Assembly: GCA_937876205.1 (NCBI GenBank)
Contig: CALEII010000061.1
Coordinates: 33,829 to 97,828 of the forward strand
DNA: 64,000 nt
DNA from: an uncultured Clostridia bacterium
GTDB lineage: Bacteria > Bacillota > Clostridia > Oscillospirales > Acutalibacteraceae
Reading direction: 5' to 3'
Shown: in pieces, positions 8,797-17,221 of the stretch
How positions within the stretch are numbered: position 1 is the stretch's first letter
Layout of the letters: every line of letters begins with the position of its first letter
Translations under genes and position numbers: made by a program
Notes under the pieces: model-generated
Database searches by the model: none
What the model saw: the letters and a program-made list of their open reading frames with translations, nothing else
Told to the model about the DNA's origin: nothing

Positions 8797-10687
8797 TGAT
8801 TACACCTTCATTTTCAGGATGGTATGTAGGTACAAGTCTCATTACTGATTCTCTTATGGATTGTCCGTCTGTGTAACATTCATCTCTGAGATATGCGAGC
8901 TTTGTGAAAAACTCATCTGCGTCAACATTTGAGAGTTTACCGATGAAAATAAGCTCGTTGTTTGTTTTCTTGAGTCCTTCTTCAGACATAAGAAGCTCTT
9001 CATACAGCTTTTCACCAGGTCTGAGACCTGTATATTCAACCTTTATATCAACATCTGGCTCAAAACCTGATAATTTGATCATTTTTCTTGCAAGGTCATC
9101 AATTTTAACCGGCTGTCCCATATCAAGAACAAAGATTTCACCGCCGTTTGCGTAATAACCTGCCTGAAGAACAAGAGATACAGCTTCGGGTATGGTCATA
9201 AAATATCTGATTATATCCTTATGCGTAACGGTTACGGGGCCGCCTCTTGCAATCTGTTTGCGGAATAGCGGAATTACGCTGCCGTTTGAACCGAGAACAT
9301 TTCCGAAGCGTACTGCTACAAATTTTGTTTTAGATATCTTTGCAAAACATTCAATAATCATTTCGCAAAGGCGTTTTGATGCCCCCATAATATTTGTTGG
9401 GTTAACAGCTTTGTCTGTGGATATAAGTACAAAAGTTGAAACACCGTGTTTGTTAGCTGAGTTTGCTACATTGTATGTACCGAATACATTGTTTTTGATT
9501 GCTTCATTAGGTGAGTCTTCCATCAACGGAACATGTTTATGTGCAGCAGCATGGTAAACAATATCCGGTTTGTATTTTTCAAACAATGAATCGACCCTGT
9601 GAATATCACGAACAGAGCCAATAATTACTTCAAGATTAAGTTCAGGATTTTTTGCACGAAGCTCCTGCTGTATTGAATAAGCATTATTTTCGTAAATATC
9701 AAAAATTATGAGCTGTTCGGGCTGATATTTAGCAATCTGACGACACAGCTCACTGCCTATTGAACCGCCACCGCCTGTGACAAGTACTGTTTTTTTGTGA
9801 AGATATTCTTTAATTTCAGTCATATCAACTTTGATACTGTCTCTTCCGAGAAGGTCTTCAATTTCGACATTTCTGATTTTTTCGAGACGCACTTCACCGT
9901 TGGCAAGCTGATAAATTGCAGGAACTATATTAAGCTTACAATTTGTTGACTGACAGGCATCAATAATTTTTCTTTTTTCAACATTTGTTGCTGTCGGTAT
10001 TGCGAGAATAATCTGGTCTATTCTGTACTTTTCGACCATTTCGGGAATGTGCTCGCAATTGTTAACAACTTTTACACCGTGTATGTATTTGCCGATTTTT
10101 TTCGGGTCACGGTCAAGCATACAGATAACCTTACCCTCAGAATGAGAGCTTGACTGAAATTCTCTGAGAACGGTGACACCCGATCTGCCTGCGCCGATTA
10201 TCATAATTCTTTCGAGCTTTGAACTGAGCTTTATGTCATTTTTTACTTTGCCTGCAAATCTGTATGAAAATCTGGATGCAGTTATAAAAGAAAGCAGGAA
10301 AATAAAGTAAATTATCGGATAACTTTTAGGGAAGTTTATGCTGAAAAAATACTTTGCAAGGAAAAGTGCGGCAGATACACAAGCTGATGATGTTATGCAG
10401 CCGCTTGCAATAGCTATGAATTCATCAACACCTGCATATTTCCATATGCCGCGGTAAAGCTTAAAAAAAACAAAAACAATGATGGTACCGATTGTTGTGA
10501 TTGGTGATAGAATAAATATATTTGACAGAAATTGTGATTCGATAAGCTGTGAAAAACTGAATTCAAATCTTACAACAAGTGTCAGAAATGATGCCAGATT
10601 TATCAGAATAATATCTGTAAAAACCAAAGCAGCCGTTTTTAAGTTGTAGAGGATAGCTTCTTTTGTAAGAACATCAATTTTTTTCAT
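8789..10687 (-). CDS. Membrane-anchored nucleotide-sugar 4,6-dehydratase (PglF/WbpM/CapD family)
   Basis: About 632 residues: four N-terminal membrane spans, a CoA-binding-like Rossmann domain (IIGAGRSGVTVLREF), then an extended SDR domain with VTGGGGSIGSELCRQI and AHKHVPLMEDSP. The active site reads STDKAVNPTNIMGASKR, with Met where most SDRs have Tyr. This is the known SMK variant of large 4,6-dehydratases. The product would be a UDP-4-keto-6-deoxy-HexNAc. The frame opens at 10717, but the promoter at 10732-10760 leaves no room for a ribosome site there. The ATG at 10687 has GGTGA eight bases upstream. It is the first gene of the leftward operon. Confidence 0.93.
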   Translation of the reverse strand: MKKIDVLTKEAILYNLKTAALVFTDIILINLASFLTLVVRFEFSFSQLIESQFLSNIFILSPITTIGTIIVFVFFKLYRGIWKYAGVDEFIAIASGCITSSACVSAALFLAKYFFSINFPKSYPIIYFIFLLSFITASRFSYRFAGKVKNDIKLSSKLERIMIIGAGRSGVTVLREFQSSSHSEGKVICMLDRDPKKIGKYIHGVKVVNNCEHIPEMVEKYRIDQIILAIPTATNVEKRKIIDACQSTNCKLNIVPAIYQLANGEVRLEKIRNVEIEDLLGRDSIKVDMTEIKEYLHKKTVLVTGGGGSIGSELCRQIAKYQPEQLIIFDIYENNAYSIQQELRAKNPELNLEVIIGSVRDIHRVDSLFEKYKPDIVYHAAAHKHVPLMEDSPNEAIKNNVFGTYNVANSANKHGVSTFVLISTDKAVNPTNIMGASKRLCEMIIECFAKISKTKFVAVRFGNVLGSNGSVIPLFRKQIARGGPVTVTHKDIIRYFMTIPEAVSLVLQAGYYANGGEIFVLDMGQPVKIDDLARKMIKLSGFEPDVDIKVEYTGLRPGEKLYEELLMSEEGLKKTNNELIFIGKLSNVDADEFFTKLAYLRDECYTDGQSIRESVMRLVPTYHPENEGVINV

Positions 10688-10731
10688 AATTTGCGTCACC
10701 GATAGTTTCATTTTCATACTATATCAACAAT

Positions 10732-10760
10732 ATAATATCATTTATGAAACTGGATGTCAA
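10732..10760 (-). promoter_or_regulatory. Sigma-A promoter of the leftward polysaccharide operon
   Basis: Reading leftward, TTGACA (10760-10755), a 17-base spacer and TATTAT (10737-10732) give a near-consensus promoter. Transcription would start near 10725, 38 bases before the chosen dehydratase start at 10687. It is divergent from the promoter at 10806-10834. Confidence 0.8.
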
Positions 10761-10805
10761 TAATTTTGTATATAATATATATTTCAGTATATTTCTTATA
10801 TTGTA

Positions 10806-10834
10806 TTGACTAAAAAGCAAATTTAATGTATTAT
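10806..10834 (+). promoter_or_regulatory. Sigma-A promoter of the rightward kinase/phosphatase operon
   Basis: TTGACT (10806-10811), a 17-base spacer and TATTAT (10829-10834) precede the phosphatase gene. The start of transcription near 10841 lies after an upstream ATG at 10839, which supports translation from 10869. Only 45 bases separate its -35 box from that of the leftward promoter. Confidence 0.8.
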
Positions 10835-10868
10835 TATTATGTTTATTAAAATAAAGGAACGTGAATCA

Positions 10869-11600
10869 ATGTTTATTGATATACATTGTCATATATTACC
10901 TGCAGTTGATGACGGTGCTGATTCTATGATAGAATCGCTTGATATTATCTCGAATGCGTATAAAGCAGGAACGAATATTATGGTTGCGACACCTCATTAC
11001 GGTTTATCCGAGATGAGTGGAATATCAACTGATAAAGATTTAGTCCTGAATACATTCAGAATTCTTTGCGATGAAATAAAAGATCGGAACATTCCCGTCA
11101 GGGTTTTTCTCGGTTCTGAATTGCTTATGAATGAAAAACTGGACGAGCTTAAGCATAATAACGGCCTGATACCGATAAACGGGTCAAGGTATATGCTTTG
11201 TGAATTCTATTTTGATGAAAATATCAAAAATGTATATAAGTATATTGAAAAGCTGATGTCATACGGATATATTCCTATAATCGCTCATCCCGAAAGATAC
11301 GGTTTCTTTAATGCAGATAAATCTGATATTTCTGTTCTTTATGAAAGAGGCTGCAGATTTCAGATAAATAAAGATAGTCTAACCGGTAAAAACGGCATAG
11401 CAGCTAAAGAAACTGCAATATGGATGCTTCAGAATAATTATGTTAATTTTGTTGCCAGTGACTGTCACAACTCTTCAACAAGAAATGCAGATCTGAGTGA
11501 GCTTTATTTGAGTTTGCTGGATTTTATTTCTCAGGAAAAAGTTAATGTTCTTCTGCACGATAATCCCAAGCGGATTTTACTTGATATGAATATTCAGTAA
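10869..11600 (+). CDS. CpsB/YwqE-type PHP tyrosine-protein phosphatase
   Basis: A manganese-dependent phosphatase of about 243 residues that removes phosphate from the tyrosine-rich tails of BY-kinases. Metal ligands are visible in MFIDIHCHILPAVDDGADS, ATPHYG, IAHPERYG and VASDCHNS, in the order expected for the PHP fold. The in-frame ATG at 10839 lies at the transcription start; the ATG at 10869 with AAAGGA about ten bases upstream is preferred. It is the first gene of the rightward arm and is followed by its likely substrates, the two Wzz/BY-kinase proteins. Confidence 0.93.
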   Translation: MFIDIHCHILPAVDDGADSMIESLDIISNAYKAGTNIMVATPHYGLSEMSGISTDKDLVLNTFRILCDEIKDRNIPVRVFLGSELLMNEKLDELKHNNGLIPINGSRYMLCEFYFDENIKNVYKYIEKLMSYGYIPIIAHPERYGFFNADKSDISVLYERGCRFQINKDSLTGKNGIAAKETAIWMLQNNYVNFVASDCHNSSTRNADLSELYLSLLDFISQEKVNVLLHDNPKRILLDMNIQ

Positions 11601-11613
11601 GGAGGTAGTTATT

Positions 11614-12471
11614 GTGAGATTTTTAAAAATTTTTATAGTATGTCTGTTTACGGCAAGTGTTGCTTTTGCTGTTTTTGTACGTTTTACCAATAAAACCGAT
11701 ACAGCAGCACCTGAAATAAGTTGTTCTGCAGATGTTGTTTCTGCGTCTGTCAATGACACCGATAAAGACTTGTTAAAGTATGTCAGTGCTGTTGATTCTA
11801 AAGACGGTGATATTTCTTCATCCGTTATTGTTGAAGCAATTTCTCCGTTTATCAGTGAAAATTCAGCAAAAATCACTTACTCGGTATGCGATTCTGATAA
11901 TAATGTTACAAAACTTGAAAAGGATATTGTTTTCAATGATTATCATCCGCCCGAGTTCAGCTTTGAAAATCAGCATGTCTATTATGTGGGTGCATCCAGA
12001 GTTGATCTATTGTCGGGTGTTTCCGCAACCGACTGTCTTGATGGTGATGTTTCATCTAGAGTTGTTGTTTCGCAGTCGGATATCGATCTTTCTCAGCCGG
12101 GGATATATCCTGTTACCTACAGAGTCACTTCATCAAAGGGTATAACCTCTGAAATCACAATTAATGCCTATGTGTATGCTTCAAGGCTTGCAGCAACAAT
12201 TCCTTTGAAAACTTATCTCGTTTATACAGACAGTTCTTCACCGGTTGTTCCCGAGGATTATATTGAATCTTTACCAGAGAAGTATGTTGACAGCAATGAT
12301 TCAACATATGATTATGAGTTTGAGATAGTGAATGACATAGACTACACAAAAACAGGTATTCATTATATAACATATCGTATTACAAGAACAAATAAGAGAA
12401 ATGACCTTGAGGAACCTGTTGTGATAGCCGAATCATATCTTGCCGTTGCTGTGCGGGGTGATAAATCATGA
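11614..12471 (+). CDS. Membrane-anchored protein with Ig-like (DUF5011-type) domains
   Basis: A 285-residue protein begun by GTG with GGAGG eight bases upstream. The N-terminus (MRFLKIFIVCLFTASVAFAVF) is a signal anchor. The exported part holds two bacterial Ig-like repeats with the DUF5011 pattern: SAVDSKDGDIS...ITYSVCDSDNNVTK and SATDCLDGDVSSRV...PGIYPVTYRVTSSKG. A third, diverged unit may follow (DYTKTGIHYITYRITR). It overlaps the following kinase gene by 4 bases. The place between the phosphatase and the Wzz-kinase genes suggests a surface or polymer-binding part of the export machinery; this role is inferred. Confidence 0.75.
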   Translation: MRFLKIFIVCLFTASVAFAVFVRFTNKTDTAAPEISCSADVVSASVNDTDKDLLKYVSAVDSKDGDISSSVIVEAISPFISENSAKITYSVCDSDNNVTKLEKDIVFNDYHPPEFSFENQHVYYVGASRVDLLSGVSATDCLDGDVSSRVVVSQSDIDLSQPGIYPVTYRVTSSKGITSEITINAYVYASRLAATIPLKTYLVYTDSSSPVVPEDYIESLPEKYVDSNDSTYDYEFEIVNDIDYTKTGIHYITYRITRTNKRNDLEEPVVIAESYLAVAVRGDKS

Positions 12472-13871
12472 GAGAAATAAGATTTGATTATATTAACTGG
12501 TATACAATACTTCGTGATTTAAGCAGAAATTTCTGGATTGTTGTCCTTGCATTTCTTGCCGGTATTTTCGGTGTGAGAGCTTATATTGATTTTACATATA
12601 AGCCTGAATACAAATGCACAACTACTGTCTCTATCAATGCGACAGATTCAGGTCTGTACTCATTTTCAAGCCTTAATAAGACTATAGAAGCAGCATCAAC
12701 ATTTCAGGAGATGTTCCAGAGTTCATATTTTAAAGAAAAGCTCTGTGATATAACAGGCAAGGTTGTAGACGGTGAAATTACAGCCGAACAGATTTCTGAG
12801 ACAAATCTTATCGTTATGACATACAGCTGTGATTCACCTGTTGAAGCATATACGATGCTTCTTGCAATTATTGATAATTATAATGAAATAACAGATTACA
12901 GTTTTGAAGATATGATTATCAATACTATATCTCAGCCTGTGGTCCCTACGAGACCGTCTAATCCTGTTTCATATAAAAATTATGATATTATTGCGGCTGT
13001 TGCACTTTCTGCTCTTGTTTTGTTCTTTATTGTTGTCAGTTCATATTTCAGAGATACAGTAAAAAATGAATCTGATGTCAATTCTATGATTGATACAAAG
13101 CTTTTCAGTGTTATATATCATGAAGAAAAGAATAAGACACTTAAGACAAAGCTCAGACTTGCTCATTCCAAGGATCCGTTGCTGATTACAAATATCCTTA
13201 TAAACTACAGATTTTCAGAAACCTTCAGAATTGCTGCTCTGAAGCTGGATTATTATCTTAAAGCCAAGAATATAAAGACATTTATGATTACCAGCTGCGG
13301 TGAAAACGAAGGTAAGACAACAGCATCTGTTAATCTTGCGCTGTCGATGGCTAAACTCGGCAAAAAGACTCTGCTCATTGATGCCGACCTCAGAAAACCT
13401 GCTGTTCATAAATTTTTTAAAGACAGTGCTGAGGATATGCGTGGACTTGGCGAAGTTATAAGAGGAAACATTGCCATAAATAACGCAATTATAAAGGAAC
13501 CCAATACAGGGCTTTATATAATATGCGGAAATCAGAAATACAGAAACAGTTCAGAAATGATATCGACAAAACGCTTTGAATCATTTGTTGAATCGGTCAA
13601 AGAGCAGTTTGATGTTATCATTTTTGACACAGCGCCCACAGCTCTTGTTTCTGACGCAGAAATAATTGCATCTTATATTGATGCTGCGCTGATTGTTGTC
13701 AGACAGGATGTTGCACCTGTTCCCGAAATCAATGATATGGTTGATATGCTGAATCAGGCAGGTACAGTTGTTGAAGGCTGCATTTTTAACGATGTTCACG
13801 TATTACCCCGTCTTTTTAACAATGGTGTTACTGAATATTCAGACGATGAAAAAACGGAGGCGAATAAATAA
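12468..13871 (+). CDS. Wzz-domain/BY-kinase fusion, chain-length and export regulator (CpsC-CpsD like)
   Basis: A 467-residue protein with two membrane spans (about residues 17-37 and 172-191) bracketing a Wzz-like extracellular region, then a cytosolic BY-kinase. Walker A is GENEGKT at 278-284, Walker A' is LLIDADLRKP and Walker B is VIIFDTAP, all intact, so it should be active. The proline-rich PVVPTRPSNP before the second span is typical of Wzz proteins. The tail is short with one tyrosine near its end (VTEYSDDEK), so the major phosphorylation target may be the next gene's product. It overlaps that gene by one base. Confidence 0.9.
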   Translation: MREIRFDYINWYTILRDLSRNFWIVVLAFLAGIFGVRAYIDFTYKPEYKCTTTVSINATDSGLYSFSSLNKTIEAASTFQEMFQSSYFKEKLCDITGKVVDGEITAEQISETNLIVMTYSCDSPVEAYTMLLAIIDNYNEITDYSFEDMIINTISQPVVPTRPSNPVSYKNYDIIAAVALSALVLFFIVVSSYFRDTVKNESDVNSMIDTKLFSVIYHEEKNKTLKTKLRLAHSKDPLLITNILINYRFSETFRIAALKLDYYLKAKNIKTFMITSCGENEGKTTASVNLALSMAKLGKKTLLIDADLRKPAVHKFFKDSAEDMRGLGEVIRGNIAINNAIIKEPNTGLYIICGNQKYRNSSEMISTKRFESFVESVKEQFDVIIFDTAPTALVSDAEIIASYIDAALIVVRQDVAPVPEINDMVDMLNQAGTVVEGCIFNDVHVLPRLFNNGVTEYSDDEKTEANK

Positions 13872-15625
13872 TGGATGATAATATGCACGGTTCCGTCTCT
13901 AAATCTGAAAAGAATGCTTCGGCTGCTATTTTTGATACCGCAGTTTTTGCCGTTGACTTTGCCAAGGCAACAAGAAAATTCTGGTATATAGTTGTAATTC
14001 TTGGAGTTTTTATGGGACTTGCTTTCGGATACTTCAGTTATTCAACATACACTCCTATGTATGAATCTTCTGTTTCCTTTTCTGTCACTGCTGTTTCATA
14101 TAATTCAGCAGGAAACGCTGTTTTTGCATCATATTACGACAATAATTCAGCATCTCAGCTTTCAAAGACATTTCCGTATATTGTAAACACTTCAATGATG
14201 AGAAATGCTCTTAAAAATGAACTTGATACAACATATATAAACGGTAATATCACTGCAGCTTCTGTAGCAACAAATTCAAATATCTTCAAGGTATCTGTTT
14301 CAAGTAATTCGGCTCAGGATGCTTATGATATTATCAATGCAGTCATTAGTGTTTACCCTGATGTTGCTTCTTTTGTTGTTGGTAATACTCGGCTTAATAT
14401 TCTTATTCAGCCCACATTGCCCGAAACCCCTTATACGTCAAATAATTTTATCAGAATCGGAATAATAATGATGCTTGTGGGAGTAACTCTCGGTTTTGCG
14501 CTCATTGCAGTGTATGCTTTTTTCAGAAACACAATCAAGAAAAAAGAAGACATTAAAAATAAGCTTAATCAGAAATGCTACGTGGAAATTCCTTATGTGG
14601 TGTTTTACAGAAAATCAAATGACAAGAGACTAAAAGACAGAGTTGTAAGAATATCAGACAGGCATCCTACATTCAAGGAGTCTTTCCGTTTGTTCAGAAA
14701 AAGACTGCTTCGTAATCTTACATCAATCGAGAAAATCATTGCCATAACTGCAGCTTCACCGGATGAAGGCAAGACAATGACCTCGCTTAATCTTGCTCAC
14801 ACAATGGCCATTGGCGGTAAAAAGACAGCGTGCGTTGATCTTGACCTTGACAGTAAACGCCTGCAGAAATATCTTGTGAATAATCAATGCAAAGGCTTCT
14901 GTGACATTATAACAGATGACAAGCCTGATTTTTCTTCTGTGATTTATAAGGAAGATGAAAACTTACATATATATTTTGCAGGTAAGGCGCTGACTGATTA
15001 TACTGAATCTGATTTTATTCCGTTTTTCGATTATCTTCGTGAAAACTACGATTATGTAATCGTCAATGCACCTGTGGCAAAAGATGTTGCAAATGCAATC
15101 AGCGTATGCAATCTTTGTGACTGTATGCTGTTTGTCGTTTTTCAGGACAGACTCTCAATCGATAAAATCAGAATTGCTCTTGAATCAATGTCATTCAGTT
15201 CAGCCAGAATTCTCGGATTCGTGTTTAACGGAGTGCAGGAAGGCTTTTCCGGTTACGGCGGTTATTATTACGGTGGAAAATACGGCTACGGTAAATACGG
15301 TTATGGCAAAAAGTATGGCTACGGTAAACACGGATACGGCAAATATGGTTATGGTTCGGGTGGTTATGGTTACGGGTATGGTGAAAAGCCGAAGGATGAG
15401 ACAGATGATAAAGCCTCTTCAGGACGTAAGCATAAACACAAAAAGCATAAACATAAGAGCCATCGACATGGATATGGCTACGGCTACGGTTATGGTTATG
15501 GCTACGGTTACGGGTACGGTTATGGCTATGGTGATGACGATGAATCAGCAGAAGATGTTGTTGTAGATATGTCTGATTTTGATGTCAATGCAGTTGATGA
15601 TTTTGATATTCCTGATAATTCATAA
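13871..15625 (+). CDS. Second Wzz/BY-kinase-like protein with Gly-Tyr tail and altered Walker B
   Basis: A 584-residue paralogue of the preceding protein: two membrane spans around a Wzz-like region, then a P-loop domain with SPDEGKT at about 296-302 and a VDLDLDSKR Walker A'. The Walker B position reads DYVIVNAP, with Asn399 where the active protein has Asp. From about residue 458 the chain becomes a low-complexity tail with 16 tyrosines in GYGK/KYGYG units, then a Lys/His stretch, then (GY)x10 at 534-553 and an acidic end. The tail is far longer than the usual four to six tyrosines of BY-kinases. It may be mainly a phosphorylation substrate and scaffold. Confidence 0.88.
   Translation: MDDNMHGSVSKSEKNASAAIFDTAVFAVDFAKATRKFWYIVVILGVFMGLAFGYFSYSTYTPMYESSVSFSVTAVSYNSAGNAVFASYYDNNSASQLSKTFPYIVNTSMMRNALKNELDTTYINGNITAASVATNSNIFKVSVSSNSAQDAYDIINAVISVYPDVASFVVGNTRLNILIQPTLPETPYTSNNFIRIGIIMMLVGVTLGFALIAVYAFFRNTIKKKEDIKNKLNQKCYVEIPYVVFYRKSNDKRLKDRVVRISDRHPTFKESFRLFRKRLLRNLTSIEKIIAITAASPDEGKTMTSLNLAHTMAIGGKKTACVDLDLDSKRLQKYLVNNQCKGFCDIITDDKPDFSSVIYKEDENLHIYFAGKALTDYTESDFIPFFDYLRENYDYVIVNAPVAKDVANAISVCNLCDCMLFVVFQDRLSIDKIRIALESMSFSSARILGFVFNGVQEGFSGYGGYYYGGKYGYGKYGYGKKYGYGKHGYGKYGYGSGGYGYGYGEKPKDETDDKASSGRKHKHKKHKHKSHRHGYGYGYGYGYGYGYGYGYGYGDDDESAEDVVVDMSDFDVNAVDDFDIPDNS
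15470..15529 (+). repeat. Ten tandem Gly-Tyr codon pairs
   Basis: Ten 6-base units encode Gly-Tyr in the tail of the Wzz/BY-kinase-like protein. The units use GGA, GGC, GGT and GGG with TAT and TAC in mixed order, so they are not identical at the DNA level. The dipeptide array therefore seems kept by selection on the protein, not made by very recent slippage. Confidence 0.9.
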
Positions 15626-15631
15626 AGCAAA

Positions 15632-15661
15632 AAATGCGACATTCAAAAGAATGTCGCATTT
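15632..15661. terminator. Bidirectional intrinsic terminator
   Basis: A 13-bp perfect stem (15632-15644 with 15649-15661) and an AAAA loop lie between the convergent kinase-like gene and rubrerythrin. A-rich and T-rich flanks on both sides suit termination in both directions. Confidence 0.85.
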
Positions 15662-15677
15662 CATTTTTATATATAGT

Positions 15678-16214
15678 TTAATAATTTTCGGCTTTGAGTT
15701 CAAAGTATGCCTTGGGGTGTGCACATACGGGGCAGACTTCAGGCGCATCTTTGCCGACAACAATGTGTCCGCAGTTTGAGCACTTCCAGATTTTTTCATT
15801 ATCTCTTGAGAAAACAAGACCACCTTCAATATTTTCAATAAGCTTTCTGTATCTTTCTTCATGTTCTTTTTCAATCTTTGCAACTTCGTCAAAAAGGAAT
15901 GCAATATGATCAAAGCCTTCTGCTCTTGCATCCTCTGCAAAGCCTGCATACATATCTGTCCATTCATAGTTTTCACCGGCTGCTGCATCTTCAAGATTTG
16001 CGAGTGTTGCAGGCATACCTTCATGAAGAAGCTTAAACCAGATTTTTGCATGTTCTTTCTCATTTGCTGCTGTCTCAGCAAACAGATTTCCTATCTGCAC
16101 ATATCCGTCTTTTTTTGCCTTTGAAGCATAATATGTGTACTTTGTATATGCTTGAGATTCACCTGCAAATGCTGCTAAAAGATTTTTTTCGGTTTTTGAG
16201 CCTTTAAGTTCCAT
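15678..16214 (-). CDS. rbr: Rubrerythrin
   Basis: A 178-residue non-haem iron protein that reduces hydrogen peroxide in anaerobes. The N-terminal ferritin-like domain has the diiron ligands in AAFAGESQAYTKY, AANEKEHAKIW and EKEHEERYRKL. The C-terminal rubredoxin-like domain has CSNCGH and CPVCAHP. Length and layout match classical rubrerythrins. A GGGAG ribosome site precedes the ATG. A consensus promoter at 16299-16327 overlaps a PerR-like box, fitting peroxide-inducible expression. The gene is monocistronic, ended by the bidirectional terminator at 15632-15661. Confidence 0.96.
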   Translation of the reverse strand: MELKGSKTEKNLLAAFAGESQAYTKYTYYASKAKKDGYVQIGNLFAETAANEKEHAKIWFKLLHEGMPATLANLEDAAAGENYEWTDMYAGFAEDARAEGFDHIAFLFDEVAKIEKEHEERYRKLIENIEGGLVFSRDNEKIWKCSNCGHIVVGKDAPEVCPVCAHPKAYFELKAENY

Positions 16215-16298
16215 TGAATTATCTCCCTTTTATTAAATTCTGATTTATATTTAGTATTAGATTTTCTTCTTCAATTATAAATATAAACCACTGAAAAC

Positions 16299-16339
16299 AG
16301 TATAAAATATTTATTTATGTATGTCAATAATTATTATAA
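16299..16339 (-). promoter_or_regulatory. Rubrerythrin promoter with overlapping PerR-like box
   Basis: Leftward TTGACA (16327-16322), a 17-base spacer and TATACT (16304-16299) form a strong promoter. The sequence TTATAATAATTATTG at 16339-16325 matches 12 of 14 specified bases of the PerR box TTATAATNATTATAA and overlaps the -35 box by three bases. Rubrerythrin genes are known PerR targets in Clostridia. Binding here is inferred. Confidence 0.6.
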
Positions 16340-16362
16340 AAAAACCTCCGGAAAGCCGGAGG
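16338..16362 (-). terminator. Intrinsic terminator after the Cys-rich gene
   Basis: A 7-bp GC-rich stem (16362-16356 with 16351-16345) with a 4-base loop is followed, reading leftward, by seven T residues. It lies 14 bases after the stop of the Cys-rich gene. Confidence 0.88.
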
Positions 16363-16375
16363 CTGATATTTGATA

Positions 16376-17221
16376 CTATTTACAGCTGTTACATCCGCAA
16401 CCCGGATTATATCCTGAATATGAATTTTCTTTGTCGCAATCATTTTCTGCGGGAGGGAAAAACTCACCAACGGGAAATTTGATTTTTCTGAATGCGTCAC
16501 AAGGGTCTTCAGTGTCACATTTATTTGTGCATTCTTTGCAGGGCACACAGAAATCATAAGCAGGAATCAGCATCTGAACATCTCTCTCAAGCTGAACAAT
16601 TGAGAACAGTCCAATAGTAACTCTTACAGCTTTTTCATTGTCGCAGTTGCAGAAGTGACCGTTGAAACATCGTTTGATGCAGTCGGGCAGGTTGCAATAT
16701 CTGTCAAACCAGTTGTTACAGCAATCACAGGGCCGGCAGAGTTTTGCATCAAGACAAAGAGGGTCTGCAACCTGAACTTTTGCTCTCGGATTGGTGGTTA
16801 CTGAGGTGTTCTGCCTGTCAATTGCATTTTCTGAAAATTCAGATGTGAATATCTTTACATTTCCGTCACTACCGTAGAGAATACATTTTTTTGAATATAC
16901 AGCAAGACCTGTAACACTTTCAACAGGGCAGTTGTGACCTGATATCACATCAAGTGTGACCGATATGAAGAACGTAATGTCAACTGAATAAAATCCTTTA
17001 TTGAAAGGTACTTTTTCAACCTCTGTGAATACATCAAGCACATCGCAGCATCTGCATCTGACAGATGAAGCATTATCGATAACTTCCTGTCCGCAGTCTG
17101 TAAAATATACTCTGATGTCAGCAAGGCAATCTCTGTCAGCGCAGGAATCATAAACTCTTGCAACATCAATACAGACCGCTTCTTTTATTTTTTTGCATGA
17201 TGTGTCAAAATTATCATTCAT
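16376..17221 (-). CDS. Cysteine-rich protein of unknown function
   Basis: About 281 residues with over 30 cysteines, many as CxxC, CC or CxC (CRCCDV, CRPCDCCNNWF, CVPCKECTNKC, and a GCGCNSCK end). There is no signal peptide or membrane span, so it is probably cytosolic or mother-cell made. The pattern could fit a metal-binding or disulfide-cross-linked coat-like protein, but I do not recognise the family. The frame extends to 17362, into the preceding gene. The ATG at 17221 with GGGAGGA eight bases upstream is the start. That ribosome site lies in the 3' arm of the hairpin at 17231-17293. Confidence 0.8.
   Translation of the reverse strand: MNDNFDTSCKKIKEAVCIDVARVYDSCADRDCLADIRVYFTDCGQEVIDNASSVRCRCCDVLDVFTEVEKVPFNKGFYSVDITFFISVTLDVISGHNCPVESVTGLAVYSKKCILYGSDGNVKIFTSEFSENAIDRQNTSVTTNPRAKVQVADPLCLDAKLCRPCDCCNNWFDRYCNLPDCIKRCFNGHFCNCDNEKAVRVTIGLFSIVQLERDVQMLIPAYDFCVPCKECTNKCDTEDPCDAFRKIKFPVGEFFPPAENDCDKENSYSGYNPGCGCNSCK

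Noticed and set aside
9192..9557. Open frame of 121 codons on the + strand inside the 4,6-dehydratase gene
   Set aside because: Shadow of a strongly supported gene; no ribosome site and no recognisable protein.
1..10687. Wzx-type flippase
   Set aside because: None of the visible genes has the 12-span MATE-like layout; the only polytopic protein with many spans is EpsG-like. A flippase may lie beyond the left edge.
15253..15532. DNA satellite, CRISPR-like array or sequencing artefact
   Set aside because: The repeat stays in frame, has mixed synonymous codons and forms the tail of a good coding sequence; there are no spacers.
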